From the NCBI RefSeq assembly GCF_041504345.1, contig NZ_CP167894.1:2976001-3040000 (forward strand): DNA of 64,000 nt, written 5' to 3'. Below are positions 17,292 to 27,629 of this stretch, one piece after another. Source of the DNA: Vibrio sp. BS-M-Sm-2 (GTDB lineage Bacteria; Pseudomonadota; Gammaproteobacteria; Enterobacterales; Vibrionaceae). How positions within the stretch are numbered: position 1 is the first letter of the stretch; each line of letters starts with the position of its first letter. The notes under the pieces are model-generated. The model made no database searches, had not been told where the DNA came from, and was given only the letters and a program-made list of their open reading frames with translations. The position numbers and the translations under genes are program-made.

Positions 17292-19457
17292 TTAGTTAAT
17301 TACTTTTTCTTCAGCTTGAGCGGCTTGGTCTGCTTGGATAGCCGTTAGAGCTACTGTGTAAACGATGTCGTCTACTAGAGCGCCACGAGACAAGTCATTT
17401 ACTGGCTTGCGCATACCTTGAAGCATTGGACCGATAGATACTAGATCTGCTGAACGCTGTACAGCTTTGTAAGTCGTGTTACCCGTGTTTAGGTCTGGGA
17501 ATACGAATACAGTCGCTTTACCAGCTACTGGAGAGTTTGGTGCTTTAGAAGCAGCAACGTTTTCCATGATAGCAGCATCGTACTGTAGAGGACCGTCGAT
17601 CACTAGATCAGGACGTTTCTCTTGAGCAAGCTTCGTTGCTTCACGTACTTTATCTACGTCTGCACCCTTACCAGATTCACCTGTAGAGTAAGAGATCATA
17701 GCAACGCGTGGGTCGATACCGAATGCCGCAGCAGAATCTGCAGATTGGATAGCGATTTCAGCAAGCTGTTCAGCTGTTGGATCTGGGTTGATCGCACAGT
17801 CACCGTATACAAGAACTTGATCAGGCAGAAGCATGAAGAAGATTGAAGATACGATAGAAGCATCAGGAGCAGTCTTGATGATCTGGAACGGAGGAACGAT
17901 AGTGTTCGCCGTAGTGTGAACAGCACCAGAAACTAGGCCGTCAACTTCGCCAGCTTCAAGCATCATAGTACCGAGGAATACAGAATCTTCTAGCTTCTCA
18001 CGAGCTACAACTTCAGTCATACCTTTAGCGCCACGAAGTTCTACTAGACGAGCTACGTAGTTTTCGCGAACTAATGCAGAATCGATGATCTCAACGCCAG
18101 CGCCAAGCTCAACACCTTGCTGTGCAGCAACACGACGGATTTCTTCTGGGTTACCTAGAAGTACACACGTTGCGATACCGCGCTCAGCACAGATAGCCGC
18201 AGCTTTAACTGTACGTGGCTCATCACCTTCAGGAAGTACGATGCGCTTAGCTGCTTTACGAGCAAATTCAGTTAGCTGGTAACGGAATGCTGGTGGGCTT
18301 AGACGACGGATACCTTGAGTACCTTCAGATAGAGAATCAATCCAAGGGCCGTCAATGTGGCTTGCAACGTGATCGTTAACGAACTCGATACGCTCTTTAT
18401 CGTCTGCAGGAACTTCTAGGTTGAAGCTCTGTAGGTTAAGAGACGTCTGCCAAGTGTTACCTTGAGCCTTGAAGATCGGTAGACCTGAAGCGAATGCTGG
18501 TGCACAAAGGTTAGCAATGCTTTCTGGAATGTCGTAACCGCCAGTAAGTAGGATTGCGCCAATCTCAACACCGTTTTTCGCAGCAAGAGCCGCAGCAACG
18601 ATAACGTCAGGACGGTCTGCAGAAGTTACTAGCAGTGAACCTGGTTTGAAGTGCTCAATCATGTGCGGTAGAGAACGTGCACAGAAAGTGATGCTCTTAA
18701 TACGACGAGTTGCGATTTCACCTTCGTTGATGATTTCAGCGTTAAGGTGTTTAGCCATATCAACCGCACGAGTTGCGATTAGGTCGATGCTCCATGGCAC
18801 ACAGCCAAGAACACGGATAGGGCTAGAGTTGAAGATTTGCATTACTTCAAGGTTCGCTTGCTGAGCTGTATCTGCATCGTCGAAGATTTCAGATAGGTCA
18901 GGGCGAGTACGGCCAGCTTCATCAACAGGAGCGTTAAGCTTGTTGATGATTACGCCTTTGATGTTCTTGTTCTTAGTACCGCCGAAGTTAGAACATGCTA
19001 CTTCGATACGCTCTTTAAGTTGCGTAGGGTTGTCAGTACCAGGAGTCGCAACGAATACGATCTCCGCGCCAAGTGTCTTCGCGATTTCCGCGTTTACTTG
19101 GTTAGCAAATGGGTGCTTACGAGTAGGTACTAGACCTTCGATTAGCGTTACTTCTGCGTCTTTGTTGATCTTGTTGTATTGCTCAACAACAGACTCAAGA
19201 AGTACGTCCATTTTTTCGCTACCGATCAAAGCTTCAGCTTTAGTCATTGCGATTGGTTCACCAATCTTAATGTCGCTGTTTACGCTGATAATAGTAGACG
19301 TTAGATCCGGTTGATCACCACCGCTGCGAGGTTGAGCGATTGGCTTGTAGAAAGAAACACTTACGCCCTTACGCTCCATAGCGCGAAGAACACCCATGCT
19401 AACACTAGTAAGACCAACACCAGCGCTTGTAGGGATAAGCATAATAGTACGTGACAT
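17292..19457 (-). CDS. pta: phosphate acetyltransferase
   Basis: Pta interconverts acetyl-CoA and acetyl phosphate; with AckA it forms the acetate overflow and uptake pathway and sets acetyl phosphate levels. The 721 residues are the long proteobacterial form (E. coli 714): an N-terminal P-loop DRTGG-type regulatory region ([15 protein letters not shown]), a middle DRTGG domain, and a C-terminal catalytic PTA domain from about residue 390 ([39 protein letters not shown]). It lies downstream of ackA, separated by 147 bases containing a strong hairpin. Confidence 0.98.
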   Translation of the reverse strand: MSRTIMLIPTSAGVGLTSVSMGVLRAMERKGVSVSFYKPIAQPRSGGDQPDLTSTIISVNSDIKIGEPIAMTKAEALIGSEKMDVLLESVVEQYNKINKDAEVTLIEGLVPTRKHPFANQVNAEIAKTLGAEIVFVATPGTDNPTQLKERIEVACSNFGGTKNKNIKGVIINKLNAPVDEAGRTRPDLSEIFDDADTAQQANLEVMQIFNSSPIRVLGCVPWSIDLIATRAVDMAKHLNAEIINEGEIATRRIKSITFCARSLPHMIEHFKPGSLLVTSADRPDVIVAAALAAKNGVEIGAILLTGGYDIPESIANLCAPAFASGLPIFKAQGNTWQTSLNLQSFNLEVPADDKERIEFVNDHVASHIDGPWIDSLSEGTQGIRRLSPPAFRYQLTEFARKAAKRIVLPEGDEPRTVKAAAICAERGIATCVLLGNPEEIRRVAAQQGVELGAGVEIIDSALVRENYVARLVELRGAKGMTEVVAREKLEDSVFLGTMMLEAGEVDGLVSGAVHTTANTIVPPFQIIKTAPDASIVSSIFFMLLPDQVLVYGDCAINPDPTAEQLAEIAIQSADSAAAFGIDPRVAMISYSTGESGKGADVDKVREATKLAQEKRPDLVIDGPLQYDAAIMENVAASKAPNSPVAGKATVFVFPDLNTGNTTYKAVQRSADLVSIGPMLQGMRKPVNDLSRGALVDDIVYTVALTAIQADQAAQAEEKVIN

Positions 19458-19483
19458 TGACGAACACCTTTGACTATTGGAAA

Positions 19484-19545
19484 TAAAAAAAGCTCAACTG
19501 CTATTCCTACCGATATTTAAATTGGGGTAGGAATAGAAGTTGAGC
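19484..19545 (-). terminator. terminator-like hairpin between ackA and pta
   Basis: Positions 19491-19511 pair with 19526-19544 to form a stem of about 19 bp with one G-A mismatch. Read on the minus strand the stem is followed by TTTTTTTATTT, so it fits a Rho-independent terminator placed 60 bases after ackA and 27 bases before the pta start. It may attenuate pta within an ackA-pta transcript, or insulate a separate pta promoter. Confidence 0.8.
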
Positions 19546-19604
19546 CCCATTTTCTTGATATGAAAAACTGACTAGCTTCGAGTGAAGCTAGTCAGGAAAA
19601 TCAA

Positions 19605-20801
19605 TTAAAGACCTGCTAGTTTCGCAGTGTCTTCAGCAATTACTAGCTCTTCGTTAGTAGAGATAACCATTGCTGGGATACGGCTGTTAGCTGTAGTGAT
19701 AGTACCTTCGCCGCCGAAACGAGCTTTAAGGTTAGCTTCACCGTCAACTTCGATGCCGAAGATGCCTAGGCGGTTAAGAACCATTTCACGGATTGGGCCA
19801 GAGTTCTCGCCGATGCCGCCAGTGAAAGTGATTGCGTCTAGACGACCTTCTAGAGTTGCAGTGTAACCAGCTACGTACTTAGCTAGACGGTGACAGAACA
19901 CGTCCATTGCACGAGTTGCTTCTTCTTTCTCACCGTAGTTGTCTTCAACGAAACGACAGTCAGAAGTCACTTCAGTTAGACCAGCAAGACCAGACTCTTT
20001 AGTTAGCATGTTGTTGATTTCTTCAACAGAGTAACCAAGAGCGTCGTGTAGGTGGAAGATGATCGCAGGATCTAGGTCACCACAACGAGTACCCATTACA
20101 AGACCTTCAAGAGGAGTAAGACCCATAGAAGTATCTACAGATTGACCGTTCTTGATAGCACATACAGAAGCGCCGTTACCTAGGTGACAGTTGATGATGT
20201 TAACTTCTTCAACTGGCTTGTTTAGTAGGCCTGCAACTTCACGAGTGATGAATAGGTGAGAAGTACCGTGCATGCCGTAACGACGGATGCCGTGCTCTTT
20301 GTACAGGTTGTACGGTAGAGCGTATAGGTAAGACTCAGAAGGCATTGTTTGGTGGAACGCAGTGTCAAATACAGCAACGTTTTGTAGACCAGGGAAGTTC
20401 TGTTGAGCTGCTTCGATACCGATAAGGTGAGCTGGGTTGTGAAGAGGTGCGAAAGTCGCAGCATCTTGAATACCCTTAAGAACTTCATCAGTGATAAGTG
20501 CAGAAGAAGTGAACTGCTCGCCACCGTGTACGATACGGTGACCGATAGCGCCAAGGTTAGCTTTAAGCTCAGGCTTAGAAGCAAGAATAGTTTCTACCAT
20601 GAAAGATAGTGCTTCTACGTGAGCTGCGCCCGCGCCTAGTTGTGCTTCATGCTTGCCATCAAGTTTCCACTTCATACGAGCTTCTGGAAGACCTAGACAC
20701 TCAGCAAGACCAGTTAGGTGCTCTGCACCTGTTTCTGCATCAACAACAGCGAATTTAAGAGAAGAACTACCACAGTTTAAAACTAAAACTAGCTTAGACA
20801 T
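19605..20801 (-). CDS. ackA: acetate kinase
   Basis: AckA transfers phosphate between acetyl phosphate and ADP. The 398 residues match E. coli AckA (400), with the ASKHA-fold phosphate loop [10 protein letters not shown] near the N-terminus, GHRIVHGGE, the DTAFHQTMP motif, [10 protein letters not shown], and [11 protein letters not shown]. It is the first gene of the ackA-pta pair and divergent from yfbV, the same arrangement as in E. coli. Confidence 0.98.
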   Translation of the reverse strand: MSKLVLVLNCGSSSLKFAVVDAETGAEHLTGLAECLGLPEARMKWKLDGKHEAQLGAGAAHVEALSFMVETILASKPELKANLGAIGHRIVHGGEQFTSSALITDEVLKGIQDAATFAPLHNPAHLIGIEAAQQNFPGLQNVAVFDTAFHQTMPSESYLYALPYNLYKEHGIRRYGMHGTSHLFITREVAGLLNKPVEEVNIINCHLGNGASVCAIKNGQSVDTSMGLTPLEGLVMGTRCGDLDPAIIFHLHDALGYSVEEINNMLTKESGLAGLTEVTSDCRFVEDNYGEKEEATRAMDVFCHRLAKYVAGYTATLEGRLDAITFTGGIGENSGPIREMVLNRLGIFGIEVDGEANLKARFGGEGTITTANSRIPAMVISTNEELVIAEDTAKLAGL

Positions 20802-20823
20802 TAATGACTACCTGTTTATTTTT

Positions 20824-20837
20824 CTGATCGAAATCAG
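20824..20837. promoter_or_regulatory. candidate FNR-type palindrome upstream of ackA
   Basis: CTGATCGAAATCAG is a perfect inverted repeat with the TGAT-N4-ATCA core of the FNR site (consensus TTGAT-N4-ATCAA). It lies 23 bases before the ackA start, in a position to affect ackA expression. E. coli ackA responds to anaerobiosis; the link here is inference. CRP-like half-sites are not evident. Confidence 0.35.
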
Positions 20838-21141
20838 TTAAGGATGAAAATTAATCTCAAGAATAGTCGAAGCACATAGGCTTGCGTACTAACCTTGGTC
20901 AAAAAAACGTTAATTTCCGTATAAAGTGAAAGCGCTCTTTATCAAAAAGAGGCTTGTGCATTCCTTGCAGAAGTCTTCCCAAAGTTGCTTAAATTGTAAA
21001 TAAGGGCAACAATGAGATTGAGGTCTGCAAATAATAGCGATATTGTGCAAATATAACAAAAAAATTTGAAAGAATATTATTTTTCGTCAAATTTTTGTGT
21101 TTTTAGTTGATGGTTTCAACTTTTTTTAATGGGAGACTCAT
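20838..21141. other. divergent ackA/yfbV promoter region
   Basis: About 300 AT-rich bases between two divergent genes. Apart from the palindrome at its left edge I see no clear promoter pair; GGGAG precedes yfbV. No small ORF or RNA is recognised. Confidence 0.5.
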
Positions 21142-21594
21142 ATGAGCAATAGAGTTGGTTTAGCTAGTAGTTTAAAAGATGGCCAAAAGTACATGGATCT
21201 CTGGCCCGTCCGAAAAGAGTTAAACGCGATCTTCCCAGAACAGCGCATTATTAAAGCGACGCGTTTTGGCGTGAAAGTGATGCCTGCTATTGCCGCTATT
21301 AGTGTTCTTACACAAATGGTCTTTAATAATTACCAAGCGATGCCACAGGCTGTGGTTATGGCTTTGTTTGCAATCAGCTTGCCGCTTCAAGGCATGTGGT
21401 GGTTGGGCAATCGCTCAAATACACAACTTCCGCCGGCGCTAGTATCTTGGTACCGTGAATTGCATGAAAAGATCACTGAAACGGGTTTTGCGTTAGAACC
21501 GATGAAGTCGCGCCCTCGTTATAAGGAATTGGCGATTATCTTGAATCGCGCATTCCGTCAGTTAGACAAATCTTCAATGGAACGTTGGTTCTAA
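21142..21594 (+). CDS. yfbV: UPF0208 membrane protein YfbV
   Basis: The 150-residue protein matches the YfbV family: an N-terminal soluble stretch ([14 protein letters not shown]), two hydrophobic segments (about 50-68 and 73-92) forming a membrane hairpin, and a conserved C-terminal block ([14 protein letters not shown]...[19 protein letters not shown]). In E. coli yfbV lies next to ackA and has been linked to insulation of the chromosomal Ter domain; the biochemical role is unknown. Confidence 0.93.
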   Translation: MSNRVGLASSLKDGQKYMDLWPVRKELNAIFPEQRIIKATRFGVKVMPAIAAISVLTQMVFNNYQAMPQAVVMALFAISLPLQGMWWLGNRSNTQLPPALVSWYRELHEKITETGFALEPMKSRPRYKELAIILNRAFRQLDKSSMERWF

Positions 21595-21910
21595 GAAAAC
21601 CTCACGGCTCTCTATCGTCTGAGAACAGCTATATTTAGTTGATGGCATGTTCTCAGATTCGTTCCCATCACACTTTTTGTTTATCTTACTCTTTGCTGTT
21701 CGTTTCATTTGCCTCTTGTTATTCACTTCATTTCTTACCTACGGATTCAACCCAACCAGCCTTTTGACGCATAATTCGAGCTTTGTTGTGTTTTTGTTAA
21801 ATATCACTTCAAGTCATCAAAACTTACTGGTAATAATATCAATAGTGAATTTAATGTTGTGTTCTCTCTAGATCGAGCAATAACAACGAGCGCTTGATGA
21901 AGGGAGTATT
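21595..21910. other. intergenic region after yfbV
   Basis: A 9-bp inverted repeat CTGAGAACA (21619-21627) / TGTTCTCAG (21648-21656) with a 20-base loop lies about 25 bases after yfbV; it lacks a T run. The rest is AT-rich. A 74-codon frame (21647-21871) is present but has no Shine-Dalgarno or family resemblance, so I do not call it a gene. Confidence 0.45.
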
Positions 21911-22876
21911 ATGGGTTCTGTAAGAAGAGTATTAACGGCTGCGTTGAGTGGTTGTCTGTTGATGTGGGCTAGTAGCGTGGCAGCAAATATTGCCAAGGTA
22001 TCGGTTTCACAAGTTGTCGATCATCCAGATTTGAATGCAACGCGCTTAGGGCTTCTTGAAGGATTAAGAGCTAAAGGCTTTGAACCCGGTAAGAACTTAG
22101 AATTTTCCTATGAAATGGCTGATGGCAACCCGGCTCAGGCAGCAAAGATTGCCAGAGATTTGGTCAGTGAAAACCCACATGTACTCGTTGGTATCGCAAC
22201 ACCGACTTCTCAAGCTTTGGTTTCAGCAACTCGCTCGATACCAATTGTGTTTACCGCAGTAACTGACCCCGTCGGTGCAAGGCTTGTCAAACAGTTAGAT
22301 AAGCCGGGCCGAAATGTCACGGGTCTTTCTGATCTCTCGCCAATCGTCCAACATGTATCTTTGATCAAAGAGCTTCTTCCTGAGGCTAGTTCAATCGGTG
22401 TCGTTTATAACCCTGCCGAAGCGAATGCCGTTGCGTTAGTTGGGTTATTGAGAAAGGCGACCCGAGACTTCGGGTATACACTTCATACTGAAAAAGTGCT
22501 GACTATCGATGATGTAGAAGCAAAAACCGAATCCGTCGCGAAGAAATCTGATGTTATCTATGCGTTGACCGACAATACGGTTGCTAGCGGTATGGAGGGG
22601 CTGATAGACGCTGCAAACCAAGCTGGCACACCTGTGGTTGCAGGAGCGACGTCTTATGTGGGCAAGGGGGCGATTGCTGGTTTAGGCCTAGATTATTATG
22701 ATGTTGGGATTCAAACTGCGGATTATGTGGCTGCAATTCTTAACGGACAGAAGCCAGGGAAGTTGAGTGTCAAAACTGCGCAGAGTTCTCAGCTGGTGGT
22801 GAACCTAGATGCTGCTCGTAAGCTTGGCGTGACTGTACCTCAGTCTGTGATCGATCGTGCGATAGTTAGTCGTTGA
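21911..22876 (+). CDS. ABC transporter substrate-binding protein, TrpX-like (PF04392 type)
   Basis: The 321 residues begin with a signal peptide (MGSVRRVLTAALSGCLLMWA, cleavage near VAA-N) and then show the two-lobed fold of the ABC_sub_bind/TrpX family: SQVVDHPDLNATRLGLLEGL, GIATPTSQAL, PIVFTAVTDPVGARLV, ITGL-like VTGLSDLSP. Relatives bind aromatic amino acids such as tryptophan and are normally followed by a permease and an ATPase. Neither partner is next to this gene, which is flanked by yfbV and malZ. The ligand is not known. GGGAG before the ATG supports the start. Confidence 0.85.
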   Translation: MGSVRRVLTAALSGCLLMWASSVAANIAKVSVSQVVDHPDLNATRLGLLEGLRAKGFEPGKNLEFSYEMADGNPAQAAKIARDLVSENPHVLVGIATPTSQALVSATRSIPIVFTAVTDPVGARLVKQLDKPGRNVTGLSDLSPIVQHVSLIKELLPEASSIGVVYNPAEANAVALVGLLRKATRDFGYTLHTEKVLTIDDVEAKTESVAKKSDVIYALTDNTVASGMEGLIDAANQAGTPVVAGATSYVGKGAIAGLGLDYYDVGIQTADYVAAILNGQKPGKLSVKTAQSSQLVVNLDAARKLGVTVPQSVIDRAIVSR

Positions 22877-23066
22877 TATAACAATTCTAAATTAGATCTC
22901 CCTATAAAAAACGAGCAATTCATTTGTTCATTTTGAGAGATATCGACTTACTGAAAACAAAGTGGATCTACAAAACGTGATCTACTTTAACGGATGTTAT
23001 TTTTCTCATTGTGGTCAATGAAATTTTTCATATCTTAAGCAAATTGAACATTGCTCGAGAAACGCT

Positions 23067-24920
23067 ATGAAACCATTTATCTTTCATGCCCAAACTTCTG
23101 ATTACTTCCATGAAAAAGATGGCGTATTAACCGTAACAATAATGTCTGAACGTGATGACTGGAATAGAGTTCTCTTGAGGCATGAGCCGGATAACGAAGA
23201 GTATCTGCTTGATATGATCAAAGTCGGTACTGAAGGTCGCTTGACGGTGTGGCAAGTCTCTTTTCCAGTTAATTCAGACAGAGACATTACTCATTATGTA
23301 TTCAAGTTAGTCGACTCAAACGGACAGCACTGGCTTGATGCTAGGGGTATACATAGTCGCGTTCCTAGCCGTGAGTTTCATTTCAAGTTTAATGCCCATC
23401 ACCGACCACCATCATGGGTGTCGGAGCAGGTCTTCTACCAAATCTTCCCAGAACGTTTTTGTAACGGTAACCCGAGTATCAGTGTTAAAGCTGGGGAATA
23501 TCGCTTAAAAGAAAACACCTTAGATGTCGTGGTGAAAGAGTGGGGTGACTCTGTTGAAGGACATAATGGAACGGGTGCTGCGGAGTTTTTCGGTGGCGAT
23601 CTCGCAGGCATTCATAGCAAGTTAGATTATCTACAAGACCTAGGTATCACCGCTCTGTATCTCAATCCAATTTTTCAGTCCCCTAGTAATCATAAATATG
23701 ATACGACGGATTACTACAACATCGACTCGCATTTCGGAACCAATGACGAGTTCGCTGCACTTTCAAATGACATCCACAAACGTGATATGAGAATCGTTCT
23801 GGATGCTGTGTTTAATCACACCTCTGTCGAGCACCCTTGGTTCGATAAGCTGAAAGTGACAGGAGCGGGTGCCTATGACCACCCAGGCTCGGCATTTCAC
23901 GACTACTATTTTTTCGCCCCTGACAACCCTCAACAATATGTCGGTTGGAAAGGGATTAGTTCTCTTCCTGTCTTAAACTTTTCCAACGCTTCCGTGCGAG
24001 ATTACATATACCAGTCACAAGACTCTGTGATAAAGCACTGGTTGAAAGCACCTTATAATGTCGATGGGTGGCGCTTCGATGTGATTCACATGTTAGGCGA
24101 GGGTGAGGGCGCTTATAACAATGCGCATTATGTGGAAGCATTTCGAAATTCAGCAAAAGCAGAGAATTCGGAAGCCTACATATTAGGAGAGCACTTCTTC
24201 GAGGCTACATCGTGGTTACAGGGGGCACAAGAAGACGGATCGATGAACTATTATGGTTTTGCTCACCCAGTACGTGCGCTATTGGCTAAGCAAGACATCG
24301 CGTACGAGCCGATTGAAATTGATATGTTAGATTTCTCTGATTGGTTAGCTGAAGCGAGGGCGAAGGTTCCATGGCTGAATCAGCTATCACAGTTAAATCA
24401 ACTGGACAGTCATGATACGGCTCGACTACTGACGCTACTGGGTGGCGACCAGGCTAAACAAAAGTTGGCGCTGACTTTACTGTTTACCTATGTCGGAACC
24501 CCGTGTCTATACTACGGGACAGAAGTGGGAGTGGAAGGCGGGCAAGACCCGGATAACCGAAGATGCTTCCCTTGGGGAAAGGAACACTCTTCGGCTTGGT
24601 TTCCATTCCATCAAGCGTTGATAAAACTAAGAACAGAACGTCACAGCTTACAAAGTGGCTCCTACTTAGAGTTATATTGTGATACTGAGACTTTAGTGTT
24701 TACGCGCTGTCTTAAGGGCGAAAAGACACTGGTTGTGCTGAACTTATCCCAAGATGAAAAGCTGTTGTCTTTGCCTGTGTGGATGCTTGGACAAGAGCAA
24801 GGTGAGCTGGTCGCTTTGCTTGGTCGAATAGAACGTGTTTTGATCTGTAACGGTACCGCAGATATTGTTATTCCAGCGATGCAGTCGATGATTTTTGACG
24901 TCGTCAATAAACTGGATTAA
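23067..24920 (+). CDS. malZ: maltodextrin glucosidase (GH13), MalZ-like
   Basis: MalZ releases glucose from the reducing end of maltodextrins in the cytoplasm; there is no signal peptide. The 617 residues (E. coli 604) have an N-terminal beta-sandwich domain, then a (beta/alpha)8 barrel with the GH13 signatures: LNPIFQSPSNHKYDTTDY, DAVFNHTS, the nucleophile aspartate in DGWRFDVIHM (about 337), the acid/base glutamate in LGEHFFE (about 374) and LDSHDTARL (about 450). A neopullulanase/cyclodextrinase relative is the alternative, as these share the fold. It is not near other maltose genes here. Confidence 0.87.
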   Translation: MKPFIFHAQTSDYFHEKDGVLTVTIMSERDDWNRVLLRHEPDNEEYLLDMIKVGTEGRLTVWQVSFPVNSDRDITHYVFKLVDSNGQHWLDARGIHSRVPSREFHFKFNAHHRPPSWVSEQVFYQIFPERFCNGNPSISVKAGEYRLKENTLDVVVKEWGDSVEGHNGTGAAEFFGGDLAGIHSKLDYLQDLGITALYLNPIFQSPSNHKYDTTDYYNIDSHFGTNDEFAALSNDIHKRDMRIVLDAVFNHTSVEHPWFDKLKVTGAGAYDHPGSAFHDYYFFAPDNPQQYVGWKGISSLPVLNFSNASVRDYIYQSQDSVIKHWLKAPYNVDGWRFDVIHMLGEGEGAYNNAHYVEAFRNSAKAENSEAYILGEHFFEATSWLQGAQEDGSMNYYGFAHPVRALLAKQDIAYEPIEIDMLDFSDWLAEARAKVPWLNQLSQLNQLDSHDTARLLTLLGGDQAKQKLALTLLFTYVGTPCLYYGTEVGVEGGQDPDNRRCFPWGKEHSSAWFPFHQALIKLRTERHSLQSGSYLELYCDTETLVFTRCLKGEKTLVVLNLSQDEKLLSLPVWMLGQEQGELVALLGRIERVLICNGTADIVIPAMQSMIFDVVNKLD

Positions 24921-24930
24921 ATCACTCAAG

Positions 24931-24960
24931 ACTAGTCCTGCTTAGTCTGGGCTAGTTTTT
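24931..24960 (+). terminator. terminator after malZ
   Basis: CTAGTCC, a 10-base loop, GGGCTAG, then six T. One stem pair is a G-T wobble. Confidence 0.8.
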
Positions 24961-25089
24961 TAAAGTTTTGAGTGAATGGGAAAGATCGATTCATATCAAT
25001 TTACACTCTTTTACCTCGTGGGAAATGACAATTAATGTAATAATATTAATGGGGTAAATGAAAATAGCTGAGCGCTAAGAGCAAATTAT

Positions 25090-26556
25090 ATGAAAGTAAA
25101 TAGGCACTTTAGCCTTACCTTTATCTTCGGGTTTCCCGCGGTGATCGCGACGATGCTGCTTGGCTTAATCGGAAAGAACCATTTTGATTCGGTTAAAAAA
25201 GACATCGACAGCGAGTTCCATCGTATCGAAGAGGTGTTCAAAAGAACCACAAAAGTGGTGACTGCTCTAGATTACAGTTTCTCCAACTACTACAAATCCG
25301 GAAACCCTCTCTTTCTCGATCACAACAAACAAGTTGTGGATGGGCTTTGCCAAATCTGGCCTATTGATGTACTACTCCTCGCGGACGGTAAAACTTCAGA
25401 CATTCCTTCTGTCGATATCGACTATATGCTGGTCGGCCAAGAATCCCTTTGTTCCGAAACCAGTGATAGCTACAAGAGCGCCTCAGAAAAGATAGCTCTA
25501 GCTCCTATTCTTTCATTTTTATCTCAGCTTGATGAATACCACGACGGCGTGCACTTTATTGATACGAGTGGCTATGTGATCTCTTCGCCGGAAGATTTTG
25601 CCAAAGGACTCAGTAAAGAGCTGCTCTCGACTATAAAGAGTCGTCCTTACTGGCAGAAAACTGCCAACAACCCTGACCAGCTCACGCTCTCTGGCCCTGG
25701 TTATCGCTTTGATTCCCTTGACCGCATGATCAGTATGACCATCCCTGTATTCCATAAAGGGGTTCACCAAGGGATGCTGTCGGTAGATATTAATGCTGGC
25801 AGGTTGCTTGAGAATTCTAATGGGCATCTGGCTGGTCGGATAGATATTATCGATACTACTCGCTCTGCGCCGATTGATAGTGCGGCTTTCTACCATGAGA
25901 TTAACCTAGAAGGTGTCGCATCCCATCATGCCATGTATTACGAATTGGATTTTGCCAAAGAAGTGGAGCACTTTTTTCTCTACGAGAAAGACAGCCTTAT
26001 TGTTGCCATCATCGTGTATCTATTCTCTGTAACTATTTTCTTTTACGTCAATTCCAATATAGAACGAGGTTACTTCAAAGATCTTGCAGCCAAAGACCCT
26101 ATGACAGGTTTATTGAATCGCCGCGGGTTAGAAGCATTCTGGCGTAATGTAGAGCACGATCAACTGTTTGCCTTAACTGTATTTGATATCGATGATTTTA
26201 AGTTAATTAACGACACCTACGGCCACGACAAGGGTGATGATGTGATTCGTTATATGTCACGTCAGATAAGTAACAGTGTACGAAGCAGTGATGTTGCAGC
26301 ACGGTTTGGCGGAGAAGAGTTCGTTGTTTACCTGAAAGGTGATGACCGTGATACGATGATTAGAACGTTACAGCGCGTGAAAGCTGCAGTTTGCAATAAA
26401 TCATCAGATATCGTCCCAAATGGTTTTACGATTTCTGGAGGCGTCTGCATTGTGGAGACAAAGCAGAGTAAACTTAATTTCGATGAGATATTTAAGTACG
26501 CTGATGAAAAGCTGTACGTGGCTAAGACGGCGGGTAAAGACCGTCTCGAATTTTAG
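25090..26556 (+). CDS. diguanylate cyclase with periplasmic sensor domain
   Basis: The protein (488 residues) has one membrane helix near 8-24, a periplasmic stretch of about 270 residues that resembles a double-Cache/PAS-like sensor (HFIDTSGYVISSPE..RPYWQK...TIPVFHKGVHQGMLSVDIN), a second membrane helix at 300-322, and a C-terminal GGDEF domain. The active site is FGGEEF (about 405-410), with FDIDDFKLINDTYGHDKGDD upstream and an intact inhibitory site RSSD before it. It should make cyclic di-GMP in response to an extracellular signal, with product feedback. The ligand is unknown. It converges on dusC. Confidence 0.92.
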   Translation: MKVNRHFSLTFIFGFPAVIATMLLGLIGKNHFDSVKKDIDSEFHRIEEVFKRTTKVVTALDYSFSNYYKSGNPLFLDHNKQVVDGLCQIWPIDVLLLADGKTSDIPSVDIDYMLVGQESLCSETSDSYKSASEKIALAPILSFLSQLDEYHDGVHFIDTSGYVISSPEDFAKGLSKELLSTIKSRPYWQKTANNPDQLTLSGPGYRFDSLDRMISMTIPVFHKGVHQGMLSVDINAGRLLENSNGHLAGRIDIIDTTRSAPIDSAAFYHEINLEGVASHHAMYYELDFAKEVEHFFLYEKDSLIVAIIVYLFSVTIFFYVNSNIERGYFKDLAAKDPMTGLLNRRGLEAFWRNVEHDQLFALTVFDIDDFKLINDTYGHDKGDDVIRYMSRQISNSVRSSDVAARFGGEEFVVYLKGDDRDTMIRTLQRVKAAVCNKSSDIVPNGFTISGGVCIVETKQSKLNFDEIFKYADEKLYVAKTAGKDRLEF

Positions 26557-26586
26557 CCACACTGTTGAATCGTTAAGCGCCTCATC

Positions 26587-27543
26587 TTAAACAGGTTGGC
26601 GGCGTTCTTCTTGATAACGTTGAAGACGCTCTACAATCGGTGGCGCTTTCTTGAAAGTACGAATTTCTTTAAACAGTTCGTTCGCTTCAGGGTAGCCTTT
26701 ACTTAAATAAACAAACCACTGCTTCACTCTATTGGGGTAGTACATACCTTTGTCCCCTTTAATTTGAAACTCTGAATAGCGCAGCAAAAGTTCAATGACT
26801 TTATCCCACGGCATTTTCTGGTGGTTGTGCTTAACGACGTTACCAAGGTTTGGAATATTGAAAGCACCGCGGCAGACCATCAATGAATCGACGCCTGTTG
26901 CTTCAATGCAATCTTGACCATCTTGATAGTTCCAGATTTCCCCATTAGCAATCAACGGTAGAGAAGTTTTTTCTCTTATTTGATTGATGTAATCCCATTT
27001 GATTTCGCTGGCTTTATAGCCGCCAACTTTGGTTCTTGCATGCACGGTGAGTTCGTCAGCTTTTGCTTGCTCGATAGCGTCGACAATTTCAAAGCACTCT
27101 TCCGGGTGCTCCCAACCTAATCGGATTTTTGCGGACACGGGAATATGTGCAGGTACCGCTTCTCGACAAGACTTCACCACTTGATAGATGAGTTCTGGCT
27201 CTTTAAGCAGTGACGCACCACCATTACTTTTGTTGACCGCCTTTGCTGGGCAACCAAAATTAAGATCAATGCCTTTAGCGCCTAAGCTAGCAGCTTGAAA
27301 GGCATTTTCGGCCATCCAATTTGGATGTTGCCCTAAAAGCTGGAGATGGATGGGCACACCAGCCATGGTCTGAGAGCCTTGATGCAGCTCAGGGCAAATA
27401 CGGTGGAACACATGTGGAGGAAGAAGTTGATCAACGACGCGCACAAATTCTGTTACACAGAGATCGTAATCATTAATCTCTGTGAGAATTTCACGCATTA
27501 GATGGTCTAGAACGCCCTCCATAGGGCCAAGTATTACGCGCAT
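26587..27543 (-). CDS. dusC: tRNA-dihydrouridine(16) synthase DusC
   Basis: DusC is an FMN-dependent enzyme that reduces U16 of tRNA to dihydrouridine. The 318 residues match the DusC subgroup: MRVILGPMEGVLDHLMREILTE, then DLNFGCPAKAVNKS with the catalytic cysteine, VSAKIRLGW, ELTVHARTK, IANGEIW and GRGAFNIPNL-like MVCRGAFNIPNL. Here DLNFGCP replaces the E. coli DLNCGCP, keeping the catalytic C. It lies alone on the minus strand. Confidence 0.95.
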   Translation of the reverse strand: MRVILGPMEGVLDHLMREILTEINDYDLCVTEFVRVVDQLLPPHVFHRICPELHQGSQTMAGVPIHLQLLGQHPNWMAENAFQAASLGAKGIDLNFGCPAKAVNKSNGGASLLKEPELIYQVVKSCREAVPAHIPVSAKIRLGWEHPEECFEIVDAIEQAKADELTVHARTKVGGYKASEIKWDYINQIREKTSLPLIANGEIWNYQDGQDCIEATGVDSLMVCRGAFNIPNLGNVVKHNHQKMPWDKVIELLLRYSEFQIKGDKGMYYPNRVKQWFVYLSKGYPEANELFKEIRTFKKAPPIVERLQRYQEERRQPV

Positions 27544-27629
27544 GTTGCTTTACCTAAAATGAGTGGCCCGAAACTGAGTGAACCGAAAAATTCGAGGCGT
27601 GATTGTACGGCGTGTTAGTTAGATTGTCA

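Noticed and set aside
21647..21871. 74-codon hydrophobic frame after yfbV
   Set aside because: No Shine-Dalgarno, AT-driven Phe/Leu/Ser composition, no family resemblance, and it overlaps a hairpin; most likely a chance frame.
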